A stretch of 64,000 bases of DNA, from the NCBI RefSeq assembly GCF_030272615.1, contig NW_026729172.1, positions 95,923 through 159,922 on the forward strand. Reading direction: 5' to 3'. Below, in pieces: positions 23,640 to 36,926 of the stretch. This DNA is from Cryptomeria japonica (lineage: Eukaryota > Streptophyta > Pinopsida > Cupressales > Cupressaceae). The notes under the pieces are model-generated. The model saw only the letters and a program-made list of their open reading frames with translations, was not told the DNA's origin and ran no database searches. Both the position numbers and the translations under genes were made by a program. Every line of letters starts with the position of its first letter. Position 1 is the stretch's first letter.

Positions 23640-24837
23640 TAAAATTATTCAAGTGGTTGAGCTCAAATGATTTTCATGTTAAAATGTTGAATTTGGAATC
23701 CCTCAAAACTATCAACATTTCAACATCAATAAGACAAGGTTGTCCCTTAGCTTCCTTGTTTTATGTGCTCACTGCTAATACCCTTGGATACCTTCTACAT
23801 CATACTAAACAACAAAAAATTATCCATGGCATTTCTCTATCAGGTGATGAAGTGGCTTCAAATTCTTATTTTGTTGATGATATCTTATTATTTTCAAAAT
23901 TCTCAAGAGGAGCTCAACTAACTCTTGAAATCTTAGACTTATACTATGCTTCTTCTGGCTCTCTAATTTCTCCTAATAAAACTAAATTTTGGATGACTTT
24001 AGTTGATCAATCACCCTCTTAGATTCCCTCCCAATGGAAATTCAACTATTATGGTGTGATCTAAAGAAACCTTGGCATCCCATTTATGATAGGAGTCTCA
24101 TTGTTTGAAATGTTGAAATGGTTCATGCTCAAATTATAAAGGAAGATTGAACATTGGTTAAACACATTTCTCTCAATGGTTGGTTCCATTCAAATTGCTA
24201 ATTAAGTTCTCATAGCCAACCATGTCTACATTTCATCTTGTTGTCTCCCTTCAAAAAATAGATATATTTCAACAATCACAATTGATTAGAAGGTTCTTGT
24301 GGGGAAGATGGAATAATAAAATAGGACATGTTGTTGCTTCATGGTCACATTGTATTCAACCAAAAAGAAAAGCGGGTTAGGACTGATTGACCCCTTTACA
24401 CAAGGAGTTTTCCTAATTACCAAATGGATTAGAAGAAGTCTTCATGGAGCAGGACCATTGAGGTCACTTATTAGACATTGAATTGCTACCGCTAGAGCCA
24501 ACAATGCTCGGAAAGAAGTTGGGTGGAAAGATAAAATCATTATGGCAAGATACTTTCAACCTCAATCTTCTAGAAAACTTTTAAGCATATGGAAAGTGTA
24601 GCAGCTTGTGTTTCCCCTTCTTGAATGAAATGAATAAGATCTTAGCCATGAAATGAGCTTATCATCTTCATCTATTTGGTGGAATCAATTGATATGCTTT
24701 GATGATCAACTTGCTCTTTGTTCCCAATTACAAAGTAAGATCTTATTCAAAAAAGGTGTCTTAGAATTTACGGACATTTGGGACTTCACCTCATCTACTT
24801 AGAAAAGAGACTTACAACTTAAACAAGAGTTCAAACT
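23640..24837 (+). pseudogene. LINE A reverse transcriptase part, 5'-truncated
   Basis: Plus-strand non-LTR reverse transcriptase from the middle of the palm. It shows STSIRQGCPLASLFYVL, the catalytic segment SYFVDDILLFSK (family YADD, here FVDD), ASSGSLISPNKTKFW, then thumb/connection sequence with stops (after 24022 and near 24060). It runs into the Copia LTR at 24838 and resumes in frame at 47462 once one copy of the 5-bp target duplication is removed. RT copies LINE RNA at a nicked target. The 5' end (endonuclease, fingers) is missing, as in most truncated LINE insertions. Confidence 0.85.
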
Positions 24838-26067
24838 TGTTAGACAGTTCAAATAACTAGAAGACAACTGAGAGGGGGGGTGAATCAGTTGTCTCAGATT
24901 ACCAGAACCTTAAGCAATTTAAAAATTTAATACCGGAACCCAAAACATTAATACTGGAATGCTTAAACCAAATACCAAAATAGTAGATAAACCAATTAAG
25001 CATAAACAATAATCAAAGACTAGATACCATCCACATGACAATAATATTTGTACGTGGAAAACCTGGTAAAGGGAAAAACCATAGTGGGAAGCCTACCCAT
25101 AGTCAGATAATACTTTTGTAGTAAGTGTGTGAATTACAATTGAGGGGCGTGCATTTGCAGGAAGGCCAACAACCTAGAGCGCACTGCTCATCACAAAAGG
25201 AGTCTCACTAACTACATAGAAATCCAGACTACAATCTAGAAGAATGAATGAACTGCAAAGATGGCATCTCCTATACCTGAATACAATTCCGGTTAAGCTC
25301 AATACCAGAGGACTAAATCCTCTTACATAAACCCAACTCGATCTCCAATTATCGACCAAATCCTCTGCCTAAATGATATTACATTATTCACACATTACAT
25401 ATCTATATGTCTTTCCTATATACTGATATCATCTACAATGAGATCTTACATCATATATATACAAACCCTCGACCATAAACAATCAGGTCGGCCACCAGAA
25501 AATAAACCAATTACATAATTACAAAACATGTTGGCCTTAGACCAAACAAATAATATCCAACCCATAAGACATCTCAAAAAGACATCGAGAGGTCTAATCC
25601 ACACGTTACATTAAGCCGGTCCGTAACCTAGATACACCGGGACCTAATATAGGTCCATACACGCCAAAGCAATAATCCCAATCCACCAAGTCTTGAACAT
25701 GATCACCATCAACATCCTGAATCTCCACCAAAAGCCACACTAATACCACTTATGCATATCATCAAAGATCTTCATCAAAGCTCTGTTGATGAAACCCTCA
25801 CCGAAACCACAAACCAATCTTCCAAGCAAACAAGATAGCACCGATCACCAGAACAAAAACCAACTACCTGAATATGAACATGAGTAAGCCAATTCCATAA
25901 CCAAAACATACCAGAGTATACCTGATCATGCCAGATCCAAACCAACTAGAAACCACACAACCTAATGGGGCCAGAAGAGTGCCGGTAAAGCATCCAAAAT
26001 AGCTAGTGTTGACATCAGTGACAAAACATCAATGCAACACATAATCAATTCCTTCAAATGGCCAACA
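24838..26067 (-). repeat. Copia 3' LTR
   Basis: On minus it starts TGTTGGCCATTTGAAGG and ends TAACA. Its partner is at 46246-47456. The polypurine tract adjoins its inner edge. Confidence 0.9.
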
Positions 26068-26086
26068 ATCTCCCCCTTTGGAATTG
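26068..26086 (-). other. Copia polypurine tract
   Basis: On minus, CCAAAGGGGGAGAT abuts the TGTTGG start of the 3' LTR, the expected primer for plus-strand synthesis. Confidence 0.8.
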
Positions 26087-26469
26087 ATAGAAACACTAGA
26101 TGTGAAAAACATCTAAGTACCAATAAATGCCAAACAAGTCTCCCCCAATGGAAGACAACCAACAATCTCCCACTCAAAGATATAGCAATTAAATTCTGAA
26201 ATAAAGACCAAACTCCCCATGTGGATGATATCTCTGTAAATCTTCATTTTACACATATATATATCCCCATAATGTATACAAATCCTTAAGTTTTTCACAT
26301 CAATATCTCTCCCCTTTGACATCAATGCCAAAAATCTAGCAAAAATATCAAAGAAAAAATAAAAATTACTGAAACATAAGGATAACTACTCCCCCTAAGC
26401 AGTATCATCAGTAATAGAATGAATAATATCTCTGATAATACATACTGGACTGATGCTAAAAAGCATTAA

Positions 26470-29400
26470 TCAGTTCTTTGTCGGAGGGGCAGAAACCCCT
26501 AGCCTGTCTCTTAGGTAATCAAATGATTCTTTAGATAAAGGTTTAGTGAAAATATCTAAAATCTGCCCTTTAGTGTTCACATAAACCAATATAACTTCAT
26601 TTTCTTCCACCTTCTCCTTCAAAAAGTTATACTTGATAGATATGTGCTTTGTCTTAGAGTGAAATACTGGATTCTTTGATATGTCAATAGCAACAAAGTT
26701 ATCATAGTGAATAACTACAAGTCCAATCTAATTCACTTTGATATCCTTCAACATTTTCTTCATCCATAGAACCTATGTATAGTTAGTACCAGCAATAACA
26801 TACTTAGCTTCAACTGTAGACAAATAAGTACATGATTGTTTCGTGTTGATCCATAAAACCAACTTCTTTCCAAGAAATAAAGCTCCACCGGAAGTGCTTT
26901 TCCGGTAATGAACATCTCCAGCCCAATTAGCATTTGTATATGCACATAATGTAAAGTCATCATCCTTAGGGTACCACAAACCATATTCAGATGTACCTTG
27001 CAAGTATCTAAAAATCTTTTTCACCACACTCTCATGATTTTCTCTAGGATCACTCTGAAATCTAGATGCAATAAAAACATCATTCATTATGTCAGACCTA
27101 GTCTCAGTCAAATAAAGCAGACCTCTAATCACAAATTTGTATCTTTTAGGATTTACGAGTGCAAAAACATCTTTCCTTGCCAATTTCTCACTTGTATCCA
27201 TAGGACTACTTACCGGTTTAGAATCTCCCATACCAAATTTATTCAACAATTCCGTAGCATACTTAGTTTGACAGATTAAAATACCTTTATCAGTTCGAGT
27301 AATCTGCAAACCTAAGAAAAAATTCATTTCCCCAATCATAGACATTTCAAATTCTTTCTCCATATTCTTAGAAAATTCTATGCACAACTTATCTTCACCT
27401 CCAAAAATGATGTCATCAACAAATACTTCAATAATCAATATATCATCATCAATGATCTTATAATATAAATTATTGTTGGCATTACCCTTAGTAAAACCAA
27501 GCTTCAAAAGATATTTATCCAACCTTGCATACCAAGCTCTAGGTCTATTTCAATCCATACAAAGCTTTCCTTAGCCTGCAAACCATGTTTGTATCACCTG
27601 AAAGTGAAAAAACATCAGGTTGCTCAATATAGAGTTCCTCATCAAGGTCCCCATTCAAAAATGCACACTTAACATCCATATGATAAACCTTGTAGTTTTT
27701 ATGGGTAGCATAGGCAATAAATAATCTTACAGCTTCAATCCTAGATACAGATGCAAAAGTCTCACCATATTCAATTCCTTCCTTCTGAGAATATCCTTTA
27801 CAAACCAATCTAGCCTTATTCCTTACAACTTGACCATCCTCATTAATTTATTCCTAAAAACCCATTCAGTTTTAATAACATTCTTATTTTTTAGGTCAGG
27901 GAACTAAAGTCAATGTGTTATTCTTCTCAATTTGATCTAATTCTTCTTCAATAGCTTTCAACAAACATTCATCTTTACATGCTTCAATTACTGATACTAG
28001 TTCAACTTGAGAAAATAAACATACCTCATTACTTTCCAGTCTTCTTCTTGTCACCACTCCAATTTTATTCTCCCCAATGATCTGATCTTCTGAATGATTC
28101 AATCTCAAATACTTAGGAATCTTCTGACTCTCTATTCCTCTTCCCGGTTCTTCAGTTGTTGTTGAATTTTTTGATACTGCCGCAGTAACTGGTTCAACAT
28201 TGTATTCTGGTAAAGGTGCTACCGATTCAGATATAATCATTTCCACCACTGGTTCTTGCTCATAAACTCTGATTTGACTTCTATTCAGCTCATCCACCTT
28301 GACATTAGTGCTCTCCACAATTCTCTGCAATCTCTTGTTATAACATCTATATGCTTTGCTTTCATTAGAATAACCAAGAAATATGCCTTCATCACATCTA
28401 AGATCAAATTTTCCAATGATATCATCTCTCTTGATATAACATTTACTACCAAAGATTCCGAAATATAACTAAAGGTGTATTGCCAAACCATAATTCATAA
28501 GGTGTCTTACCGGTTCCTCCTTTGATATGTACTTTGTTGAATGTATAGACTCTTGTTCTTACTACTTCTCTCTAGTAGATGTGAGGTAAACTAGCTTTCA
28601 TCATCATTGTTCTAGCAGCATCGAAGATAGTTCTATTCTTCCTTTCTACAACTCCATTCTGCTGAGGTGTCCAGGGAGCAGAAAATTGTCTCCTTATACC
28701 ATGCTTCTCACAAAAGTTATTAAGCTCACCGGATGTGAATTCTCCATCATGATCTGATCTCAAATATTTTATCTTCAATCTCTTCTCAGTTTCCACTTTA
28801 GCCTTAAATATCTAAACTTTTCAAAAACCTCAGATTTCTCCCTTAGAAAACCACATCATTTTAGAATAATCATCAATGATTAGTATGAAATATCTATCAA
28901 CTTGAAAACTTTTAACTCTAGCAAGGCCACACAAATCGGTATGAATAAGATTAAGAACATCATTAGATTTATCTTGTATACTCTTAAAAGAGGTTCTCAC
29001 ATATTTTCCCATTTGACATTCTTTACATGTACCAGATTATAGGGCTTAACAATCTTAGGTATATCTCTAACTGCCTTAGTTGAACTGATCTTTACAATGT
29101 AATCAAAATTCACATGACATAGCCTCTTATGCCATAGCCAACTCTCATCAATTTGTGCAATCAAACATGTTTTCTCACCAGAATTCAAATGAAATATATT
29201 ACCTTTTGTCTATGTACCAGTTGCAATATCCAAACCAGATCTATTAATGATTTTGCATTTTCCATCCTTGAACTATAATTGAAATCCCTTATCCACCAAT
29301 TGTCCTACACTCAAAAGATTATGCTTCAAACCTTCAACAAAATAAACATTATCAGTATTTTGCTTACCATCCAATTATATAGTTCCTTTTCCTTTGATCA

Positions 29401-29752
29401 TACATGATTTGTCATCTCCAAATTTAACTAGACCACCATCACATTCTTGCAAAGATAGAAACTTCCCTTTATCTCCAGTCATATGATGTGAACAACCACT
29501 ATCAATTACCCATTCATCCTTGTCTTCAATTTTAGCAGCAAGTGCCTTCTCTTCAGGTACATTCTCTTCCAGTGTCAGAACATCTTCCTTGATAGCCAGG
29601 AACACCCATTCCCTCCCATTGCTGAAATCACTAGTAGAGTCTTTTGTTGGTTCATCATCAAAATCAGTCACACCTTCCTCATCCGCTATGTAGCATGATT
29701 TATTTCTTTTTTTCTTGTACTTATACTTTTTCTGATTTCCACATTTTACCAT
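26470..29752 (-). pseudogene. Copia Pol: protease, integrase, RT, RNase H
   Basis: Minus-strand order: basic end of Gag (KYKYKKKRNKSCYIADEEG), protease with WVIDSGCSHHMTGD, GAG-pre-integrase (ESWLWHKRLCHVNFDYI), and integrase (NLIHTDLCG, FTSGELNNFCEKHGIRRQFS, TPQQNGVVERKNRT). RT follows (YGETFASVSRIEAVRLFIAYA; YHMDVKCAFLNGDLDEELY; EVFVDDIIFGG with VDD), then RNase H (TLCAYTNANWAGD; LSTVEAKY) ending at 26470. About a dozen stops and frame changes (for example near 27540, 27840, 28500, 28820, 29210) disable it. This Pol would mature, copy and integrate the element. Order integrase-before-RT identifies Copia. Confidence 0.92.
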
Positions 29753-30108
29753 GTGTTTATCTTGTTACTACTCTATCATATCCACTGATTGTCGAGTGAT
29801 AATTCCACCTTCAGTGGGCGATCCACCTCATGTGGAATATTTTATTGTTTCTCCTACCTACCCACACCTATTTGTTACCTACCCTTGTTTCTTATTGAGC
29901 CACATGTCATGTTTGTGTGATCACATATCCATAGGTGTTTCCTATATAAGGAGGCTCATCTACATTGTTTGTACGAAAATTCATTGAACATCTTGTAATG
30001 ATCCAGTTGATCATATTTTGCATCTTGATAGAATATAATTTATTCCTATCATATATTTTGTCTCTCTTATTTATGCTTTCTATTGCCTCTAGATCTTGTC
30101 AATTCTCA
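29753..30108 (+). repeat. Truncated 5' LTR of the small element
   Basis: Matches 45171-45435. About 150 bases of the LTR start are missing, and the adjoining Copia gag is also missing about 60 codons, so one deletion probably removed both. The junction shares TTTCCAC with the intact LTR. Primer site TGGTATCAGAGCC begins at 30111. Confidence 0.8.
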
Positions 30109-31590
30109 TATGGTATCAGAGCCATTAGAGTGTCATTGGTTTGCCAATTGAGAGAAATTTGAGGTTTTGCATTTTGGAGCTTTTTATTGCAGGTTATTAT
30201 TGGATCTTGTTGGGTCAAATCTGAGGTCACCATTGGATTGAGGAGGTTTGACAAATTAAGAATCACCTTTTGTTTCGTCAAAATCCGACATCTGAGGCCA
30301 AATCTAGAGTCGTTTGAAGGTGGAGGGTGGTGACTTATCCCAATAGCGATCTGCAATTTTGGAGCATTTTTTGCCAAATCCATCATCGCCATTGTGCTCA
30401 GAAGGCCCAAAAAACCCAAGATCGACTATCAATTCGTCGAAATCAGCCTCTGTTACCCCGAGTTGAAATTTTTTTCCCTCCTGGCCCATCGTATGGACTT
30501 GCAGGTATAGGTCTGAAATTTTTATTTTTTTATTTTTTATTTTATTTTTTTGCAAAATAAAAAAATAAACAAAATTAATTTTTATTAGTTTGGGGGGGGG
30601 GGTGTTCCTTATTGGTCTGCAAGCATACCTGTGGGTACCGTAGGCCACTTGCGACTTGCGTCTCGTAGGTGTACCTGCAAGTTTTTTTTATTTCAAAAAA
30701 AAAAAAGCCTTTTTTTCCTTTTTTTTCTTTATTTTCTAATTAAGTTTTTTTGGGGGGCATAATAAGTTTTTTTTTTAGATTTTAAAAATCTTTTAAAAAC
30801 ACAAATACCATGGAATAAGTCAAATTGGGAACACAATTTTTTCTTGTCACTTCATACCTGTCTTCTAGTGCTTCCAACCAACAGTCAAGGGGGGGGGGTT
30901 TGATTTTCTCCTTTATATCTCTTGGCCACATCCCAATCAGAGGCGTCTTTTTCTACAGTATTCTATAGGGCTTTTTGGTGGCATCTTTTTCATGTTTCCA
31001 GATTTGCACTATCATGTTGTATGCTCTTGCATGAGCAATGTTGTACTCGCACTAACATAAAGTGCCACACCTCTTTATATCTTGTTTTTGTTGACTATTT
31101 GATGTATTCCTCTTGTACACGTAGATTAGGAATATCTTGTGAGACTTGGTGCATAGCTCCCGTGAGACTTAGATTGTACCAATATTTTTTCCATTTATGA
31201 GTATCTAGATGATGCTCAAAGCAGGTTGTCTCCATGCGTTATCTTTATTTTGTTGCAGCGAGTGATTCATTGTCATCGACTTGGTACCTAGTTTTGTCAC
31301 ACTTTGACATTATTGGTGCAATATTGCCTCTCTTTCTTCCTTATGGGTAGGTATTTTGGTCATCATCATTGGACCATCTTTGCAGGAGATTCAACATTGA
31401 AGGGGGGCTTCACGGTCTCTTCTTCTCATCATTGAGAGAAATGTGTGCTTTTTTCATTTCTCTTTTGGGAGAGAGTTTTTTCCCATTAGGTTTTTCTCTC
31501 TTTCTCCATTCATGGGAGATTGCATTTGCATTTGTACATGGGTACCTAACATGGCCATGTAGCCAGGACCCATCTTGCATTGCTTAGTCG
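30109..31590 (+). other. Internal region of the small element, no coding gene
   Basis: Contains long homopolymers (G-run near 30590, T-runs near 30710) and short ORFs only. Nothing resembling Gag or Pol was found. It ends at the Gypsy insertion; the last 50 bases resume at 44973-45018 with the polypurine tract AAGGGGGGG. Confidence 0.7.
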
Positions 31591-32621
31591 TGTATACACC
31601 TAAAAATGGTCTGAAGATAATTAATTGAATAAGCAATTATTTAATTAATCGCCCTCCCCAATTTAATTGAATTCACCAACAATTTGATTAAATCCTCCAC
31701 TTTCATCTACTTATTAATAAATCTAAGGATTTATTAAATAGGTTCATCTCACTAATCTCCTTTGATTAATTAATTCAAATTAATTAATTCCTTCCATCAA
31801 AATCATTTCTTATAACCATTTAATTAATTAAAACAAATCAATTATGAGTTGTTGAAATTAATTAGCCTTTTCCTATTAATTGAATTTCTAAATTCAAATT
31901 CTCCTAACATTTAACCACCTAACCTAACCATTCCTAAACCTAACCCATTATACCTACCCACATGTTCCCTTTCATCCAACCTATTCTAGAACCTTTGTGA
32001 AACTTGTCACTAAGTGTTCCCTTTCATCCAACCTCTTCTAGAAGCCTCTTGACACTTGTCACCATAGAGATGACAGATGTTCCCTTTAGTCCAACCCCTT
32101 TGCCAACCTCCTCCAGTTTAACCATTGATATCTTCAAATCAATCTTGACCGTTGATTCCTACCACCTCACCCCTAGCCTTGGGAAATCCTATAGACCCCA
32201 TTTTGGAGCAATAATGGTCCCAATTCATATCATTTGATCATCCCATATCATCTCATCTCATGCATTATTACTATAGGCATCTATCTTATAGCTTATCATT
32301 TTAGAAATGTTATCATGCTCAATTTTAGCTTAATCTCATCTTCATTCTAGCCTATTTTCTAGAATCATGTAGCTTAATCATGTTATTCTTGCTAGATCAT
32401 TCATCTTCATCATTCAAATCCTCCATCTAAGTGTAGTCAAGTCATTGGAATTTGCATAACAAGATCTGAAAGCAAAATTCATACTCGCATTTACTAGGAG
32501 GCGATAGATCGCTTAGTTGTGGTTTTATCTTTCTTTGATTTAAATTCACTAACCATGCTTGTAATGATCCATTGAGTGCATTGTGTTTATAGGTATAGGT
32601 ACAATTTCATAGAGCACAACA
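31591..32621 (+). repeat. Gypsy 5' LTR
   Basis: 1031 bases, TGTATACACC...CACAACA, with TTAATTAA-rich start. Partner at 43947-44967. Confidence 0.95.
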
Positions 32622-32643
32622 TTTTGGTGCCCACCGTGGGACC
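32622..32643 (+). other. Gypsy primer-binding site
   Basis: TTGGTGCCCACCGTGGGACC follows the LTR end directly. The priming tRNA cannot be assigned by eye. Confidence 0.8.
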
Positions 32644-34788
32644 GGAATCATCACTTTTGGCCTCTTAGTTTTCAAAAAACTTCATCTCTGTCCGTCTCTA
32701 TTTTAGAAATTTGTACAAGTTGCCTTTTCAGCTCGTACGAACTTCCTTTTATCCTAGGATGACATCTCATACTAGGTATAAATCTATGTCGTACGAGGTT
32801 TTATGTTGCAAATTCTTTATTCGTACTAGGTCTAAAGTTGTGTCTTACGAGTCTACTTCTTACAAATTCTTTACTCGTACTAATCATAATTATGTGTCGT
32901 ACGATCTGGTTTTTGGCTTGTGTCAGAGGTCTAAATATTTGTCATACTATCTGATAAATCATGTCATACGAGTTTCTGCATATGTAATTTTTTGATAAAC
33001 TGCATGTTAGGGTTTTCTGATTCTAATCTGAGATTTTCTAACACTAACCCTGACTGGTTTGTGAGATTTTGGTAGCCTAACTCTTTTCTGCATGACGATT
33101 GATGAAGATACGCTTGTCAAAGACATAATTGAAAAACCAATCAATGATTACTAATGGATATATTTTGTAGGTTGCCTATGAATCTGACTAAACTTTGAGT
33201 ATTCATGTAAATTTTCTAGGCACACTTCAATTTGGGCTAAGAAATGAATGATTATGTCTTTTGTGTCTTTGATGATAGGCGGGTATGATCTCACCTTTCT
33301 TAGGTGATAAAAAAGATAGACTCATCTTTTGCTTTCATTATTGTATTTCTTTAGCAAGCCTGTCCTCCCAAGGAGTAATAACTCTTAGCCATTAAGGTCA
33401 ATGAGAGGGGAATGACCTAAGTGGGAATGGCTAATGCCAAGTAATCAAACCCACTATAAAATAAATATGTTCTTGATGAAAATCAAGACAGTGGCAGTGC
33501 TCGGGAATAGCTCTCCTCCGTACCTTCGAGTATATCAAACCTTGGTTTTCAAGGCTGGGAGACCTGTTAATTGAGTTTATACCTTGACGTGCCAAACAGA
33601 TCCCTTACTAGTTCTAGTTAAGGTAGAAGCTACCCGATTCACCTCCAAAAGGGTGATAATCTTTGTGCAAGAGAGATAGTAACTCTCTCAAGACAATTGC
33701 CATATCGTGCCCCCATTACTGTTTGGAGTTGGATAATATGGCATTGAGAATCCATTGCATGAGACTCAGCGTTCATATTTTGATTAGCTACTGGGTGTGT
33801 ACCTAAGTCAGCAAGCAAAGGTTTTCATTCTCAGCCAACTTCCTTAGGGTTTAGCATGCTTGGAGTCATTTATCACATCATGTGTTTGTTGTGTATTCAT
33901 CCCTAAATAGATAAATTATACATCCAAAAAATGGAAGACATAAGAAAAACATTTAACTTCAGTTATCAAAAATTTAACCAAATAAACATTTTTTACCTCT
34001 GTTTGGTTATCTGTCGTACGAGTTAGGATCTTTGTTGTACGAACCTGTTTGCATAAAATTTTGTGTCATGCTACACAATTTTCTGTGTCGTACGAGTCAG
34101 CTATTTTTTCATATGGTTCAGAAAAGTGTGTCGTACGAGCCTCTTCTTGTTACATGAAAACTTTTTCTTTATCGTATAGACTCATATCTTGTGTCGTTCT
34201 AAACTGCATATCTAGTCGTACAAAACTCTGCATTTGTCAGTGCAGAGCTGTGTCCTGCATGCTTGTTTCAGATTTATCATTTCTGCCTGATAAATTTGCA
34301 GTAAACATAAACACCTATTGTCTATCAGTCTGTGCTTAGATTGTCTTCTTGGTTTGCTTGGTCAAGTTATCACCCATCAAAATCAAACTCTAGAAGATAA
34401 ACACCCCAAGATTTTCAAGTGCTCACCCTCAACAAGTTCAAGATCTAAACATCTCAAGGTGCATTATCACCCTCTTTGATAAACTGATCACTCAAACATA
34501 GTTTCTCATCAGGATCAATCATCCTTTATCACAAAACTAAAATGTTTCATCAAGATAATCTTGTCCCACATCATAGAATATATCATTCCTACTGGACTTG
34601 GTTCTTATCAAATCATAACAATTGCACTCCTAAACTGAAGATCGAAAAACTTGCAAACTTTTACACACTTGAATTCTCTTTTAGTGTCATATCACTTTAT
34701 TGCCTTGAAATTGACTATTGATCACTTATCAAAACAACCATTTGGACAATCGAATACTAGCAAAATAACACACGTGTATGCCCGTTGT
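32644..34788 (+). other. Long untranslated leader with TCGTACGA palindromes
   Basis: About 2.1 kb between primer site and gag with no long ORF. Two clusters, about 32733-32971 and 34014-34220, carry exact or near copies of the 8-base palindrome TCGTACGA. Exact copies are at 32789, 32897, 34014, 34088 and 34131; near copies are at 32733, 32821, 32843, 32964, 34035 and 34213. They are often preceded by GTG. Long leaders are usual in Tat-type elements; the palindrome clusters are not something I recognise. Confidence 0.75.
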
Positions 34789-36926
34789 ATGCCCATTCTA
34801 ACTAGAGCTCAGAGACGAAAAATTGCAGAGACTGAAATCAAAACATTGGAAACAAATATAATCATGGAACATGAAGAGTAAATACAAGTTGAAGGAGAAA
34901 TAACAGACCAAAACATCAGAGACATCAAGAAAGATCCCCAATTCGATAAATTTATGCAAAAATTGTTGGAGGAAGAAAAAGAAAAATATTTTCTAATGTT
35001 AGCCAAATCTAGTGCTACACTCCCTCAAGACTTTGATATAAACAAATTGACACAAAAGAAAAGTGATCCTCCTCCTAATAACAAACAATATGAGGACATC
35101 TTTGGTCTCAAAATGAATGACACGTCAATTCCTTGTAACACCCGAACCAATGAAGAGACTTACATTCCCAAAAGAGATGAAGAAGAAATTTTGAATAACA
35201 TTCAACCCAATGAAGATACAAGAAGAACTAAGGATGAACCAAGAAGAGATCAAGATCCTCCTAGAATACAAAATCAAGGTTATGGAAGAACAAATCATGT
35301 TGATAATCCTATCATGACTCTCACACAACAACTACAAACAATGCAAACACAAATTCAAGATATGCAAAGAGGAAATATCAGGCGATACTCACTTCAAGAA
35401 ATATGTCCTTATCCATTCGACATAAATCTAAACATGATACCATTTCCTATAGGCTTTGAAACTCCTAGATACAAAAAATATGATGGAAGCACTGACCCTC
35501 AAGATCATATACGAGAATTTTGCACAATGAGTATGGAGTTTGCACATGGGGATACCTACTTAATGAGACTATTCTCGAAAAGCTTAATTGGACTAGCTAT
35601 GGAATGGTTCTCCAAACTTCCACCTGGAATCAGATCATTTTCAGAGTTGGCAGATAAGTTTGTTTCACAATACTCTTATAATATACAACATGAAGTAACC
35701 ATGCTAGACCTATGTAACGCCAAACAAAAGAGTGGAGAACCTTTCATGACATTTTTTACAATGATGGAGATGGCTAGCTTCGCGGGTATCCTTGTACTGT
35801 GCCAAAATATGAAAAAATGGACATATTCATTGACAACTTAAACTATCAAATGAGTTATCACTTAAAAATTCAAGGAAATCAAAGTTTCAGAAAAATGGTT
35901 GATAATGGAATCGGAATGGAAGAAGTCGTGATAAAGAAAGGTGAATTGAAAATATACAAAGAAGGAGTCTATCCTCCTAATAGCAACAATAACAACAATC
36001 ACAATGACAAGCCAAAGTTTTGGAATAGAAATAAAAATGTAGTTAATGATGGAATAGTAGATAACAATAATGTAAAACCAAAGCAACCAGTTTTCAATTT
36101 ATCTACTCACTTAGCAGCTGCACAACATAACAACAATCACCAAAGAGCAACTATTAAAACTTTCTTTCAAAGACAATCTATAGACATTGGTGAACCCTTG
36201 GGGTCAACATTAAAAACACTTATCGGAAACAAATTGATTTCTTTACCAGAAGAAAGGAACTATGAACGTCAAATAAAACCACATTGGTGGAATGATAATC
36301 AATATTGTGATTTCCATCGAAACAAGGGGCATCTCACTGATAATTGTTAGAAGTTGAAACATGTCATACAAGACTTAATTGATAATGGTGTAATAACTGT
36401 GGATGGACATACAACAAATGAATCTCATACCGCCTTTAAAACTCCGCTTCCAAACTATGAGAAAGGTGAGTCATCAACAACAAACAATGGTAAGGGTAAA
36501 GAAAAGGTAAACTATGCTCATACATATGACAATGTGGTGAATGTGATTGTAGTTAAAGAAAAACAAAATCAAGAACATGCTCATGCTATCACAAGAAGCA
36601 AAGCCAAAGTTGTTTTTCTGAGTCCTACAACAAATGCATCATCCACTATAGCAAAACAATACAATCTAGTGGAACAATTGCAGAAAACACTTGCCCAAAT
36701 ATCAATCTTGGAACTTTTAAAACTTTCACCCATACACAAAGAAATCATAGAAAAAGCATTAGTAGATACCACAGTATCCAAAGATCTTGATATCGACCAA
36801 TTCCAAACTATGGTGGGACACCTCACAACCCCTCATTGCTTATCATTCACTGAAGAAGACGACATGTCCTTGCAACATCTTCACAATGCTCCCTTGCATA
36901 TTGAAGTCCTTATTCACAAAACATGA
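34789..36926 (+). pseudogene. Gypsy Gag
   Basis: Start chosen at ATG 34789 (MPILTRAQRRKIAETE), which is in frame with the capsid region; a stop lies at 34879. The capsid core shows IPFPIGFETPRYKKYDGSTD, DHIREF and MEWFSKLPPGIRSFSEL. It is followed by an Asn-rich stretch and a partial zinc-finger-like motif (CDFHRNKGHLTDNC, C-x2-H-x5-H-x4-C) at about 36307-36350. A one-base frameshift lies near 35795 and a TAG follows the zinc motif at 36348. The tail includes ILELLKLSPIHKEI and ends with a TGA at 36924. Gag packages element RNA. It continues in the same frame into the protease. Confidence 0.9.
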
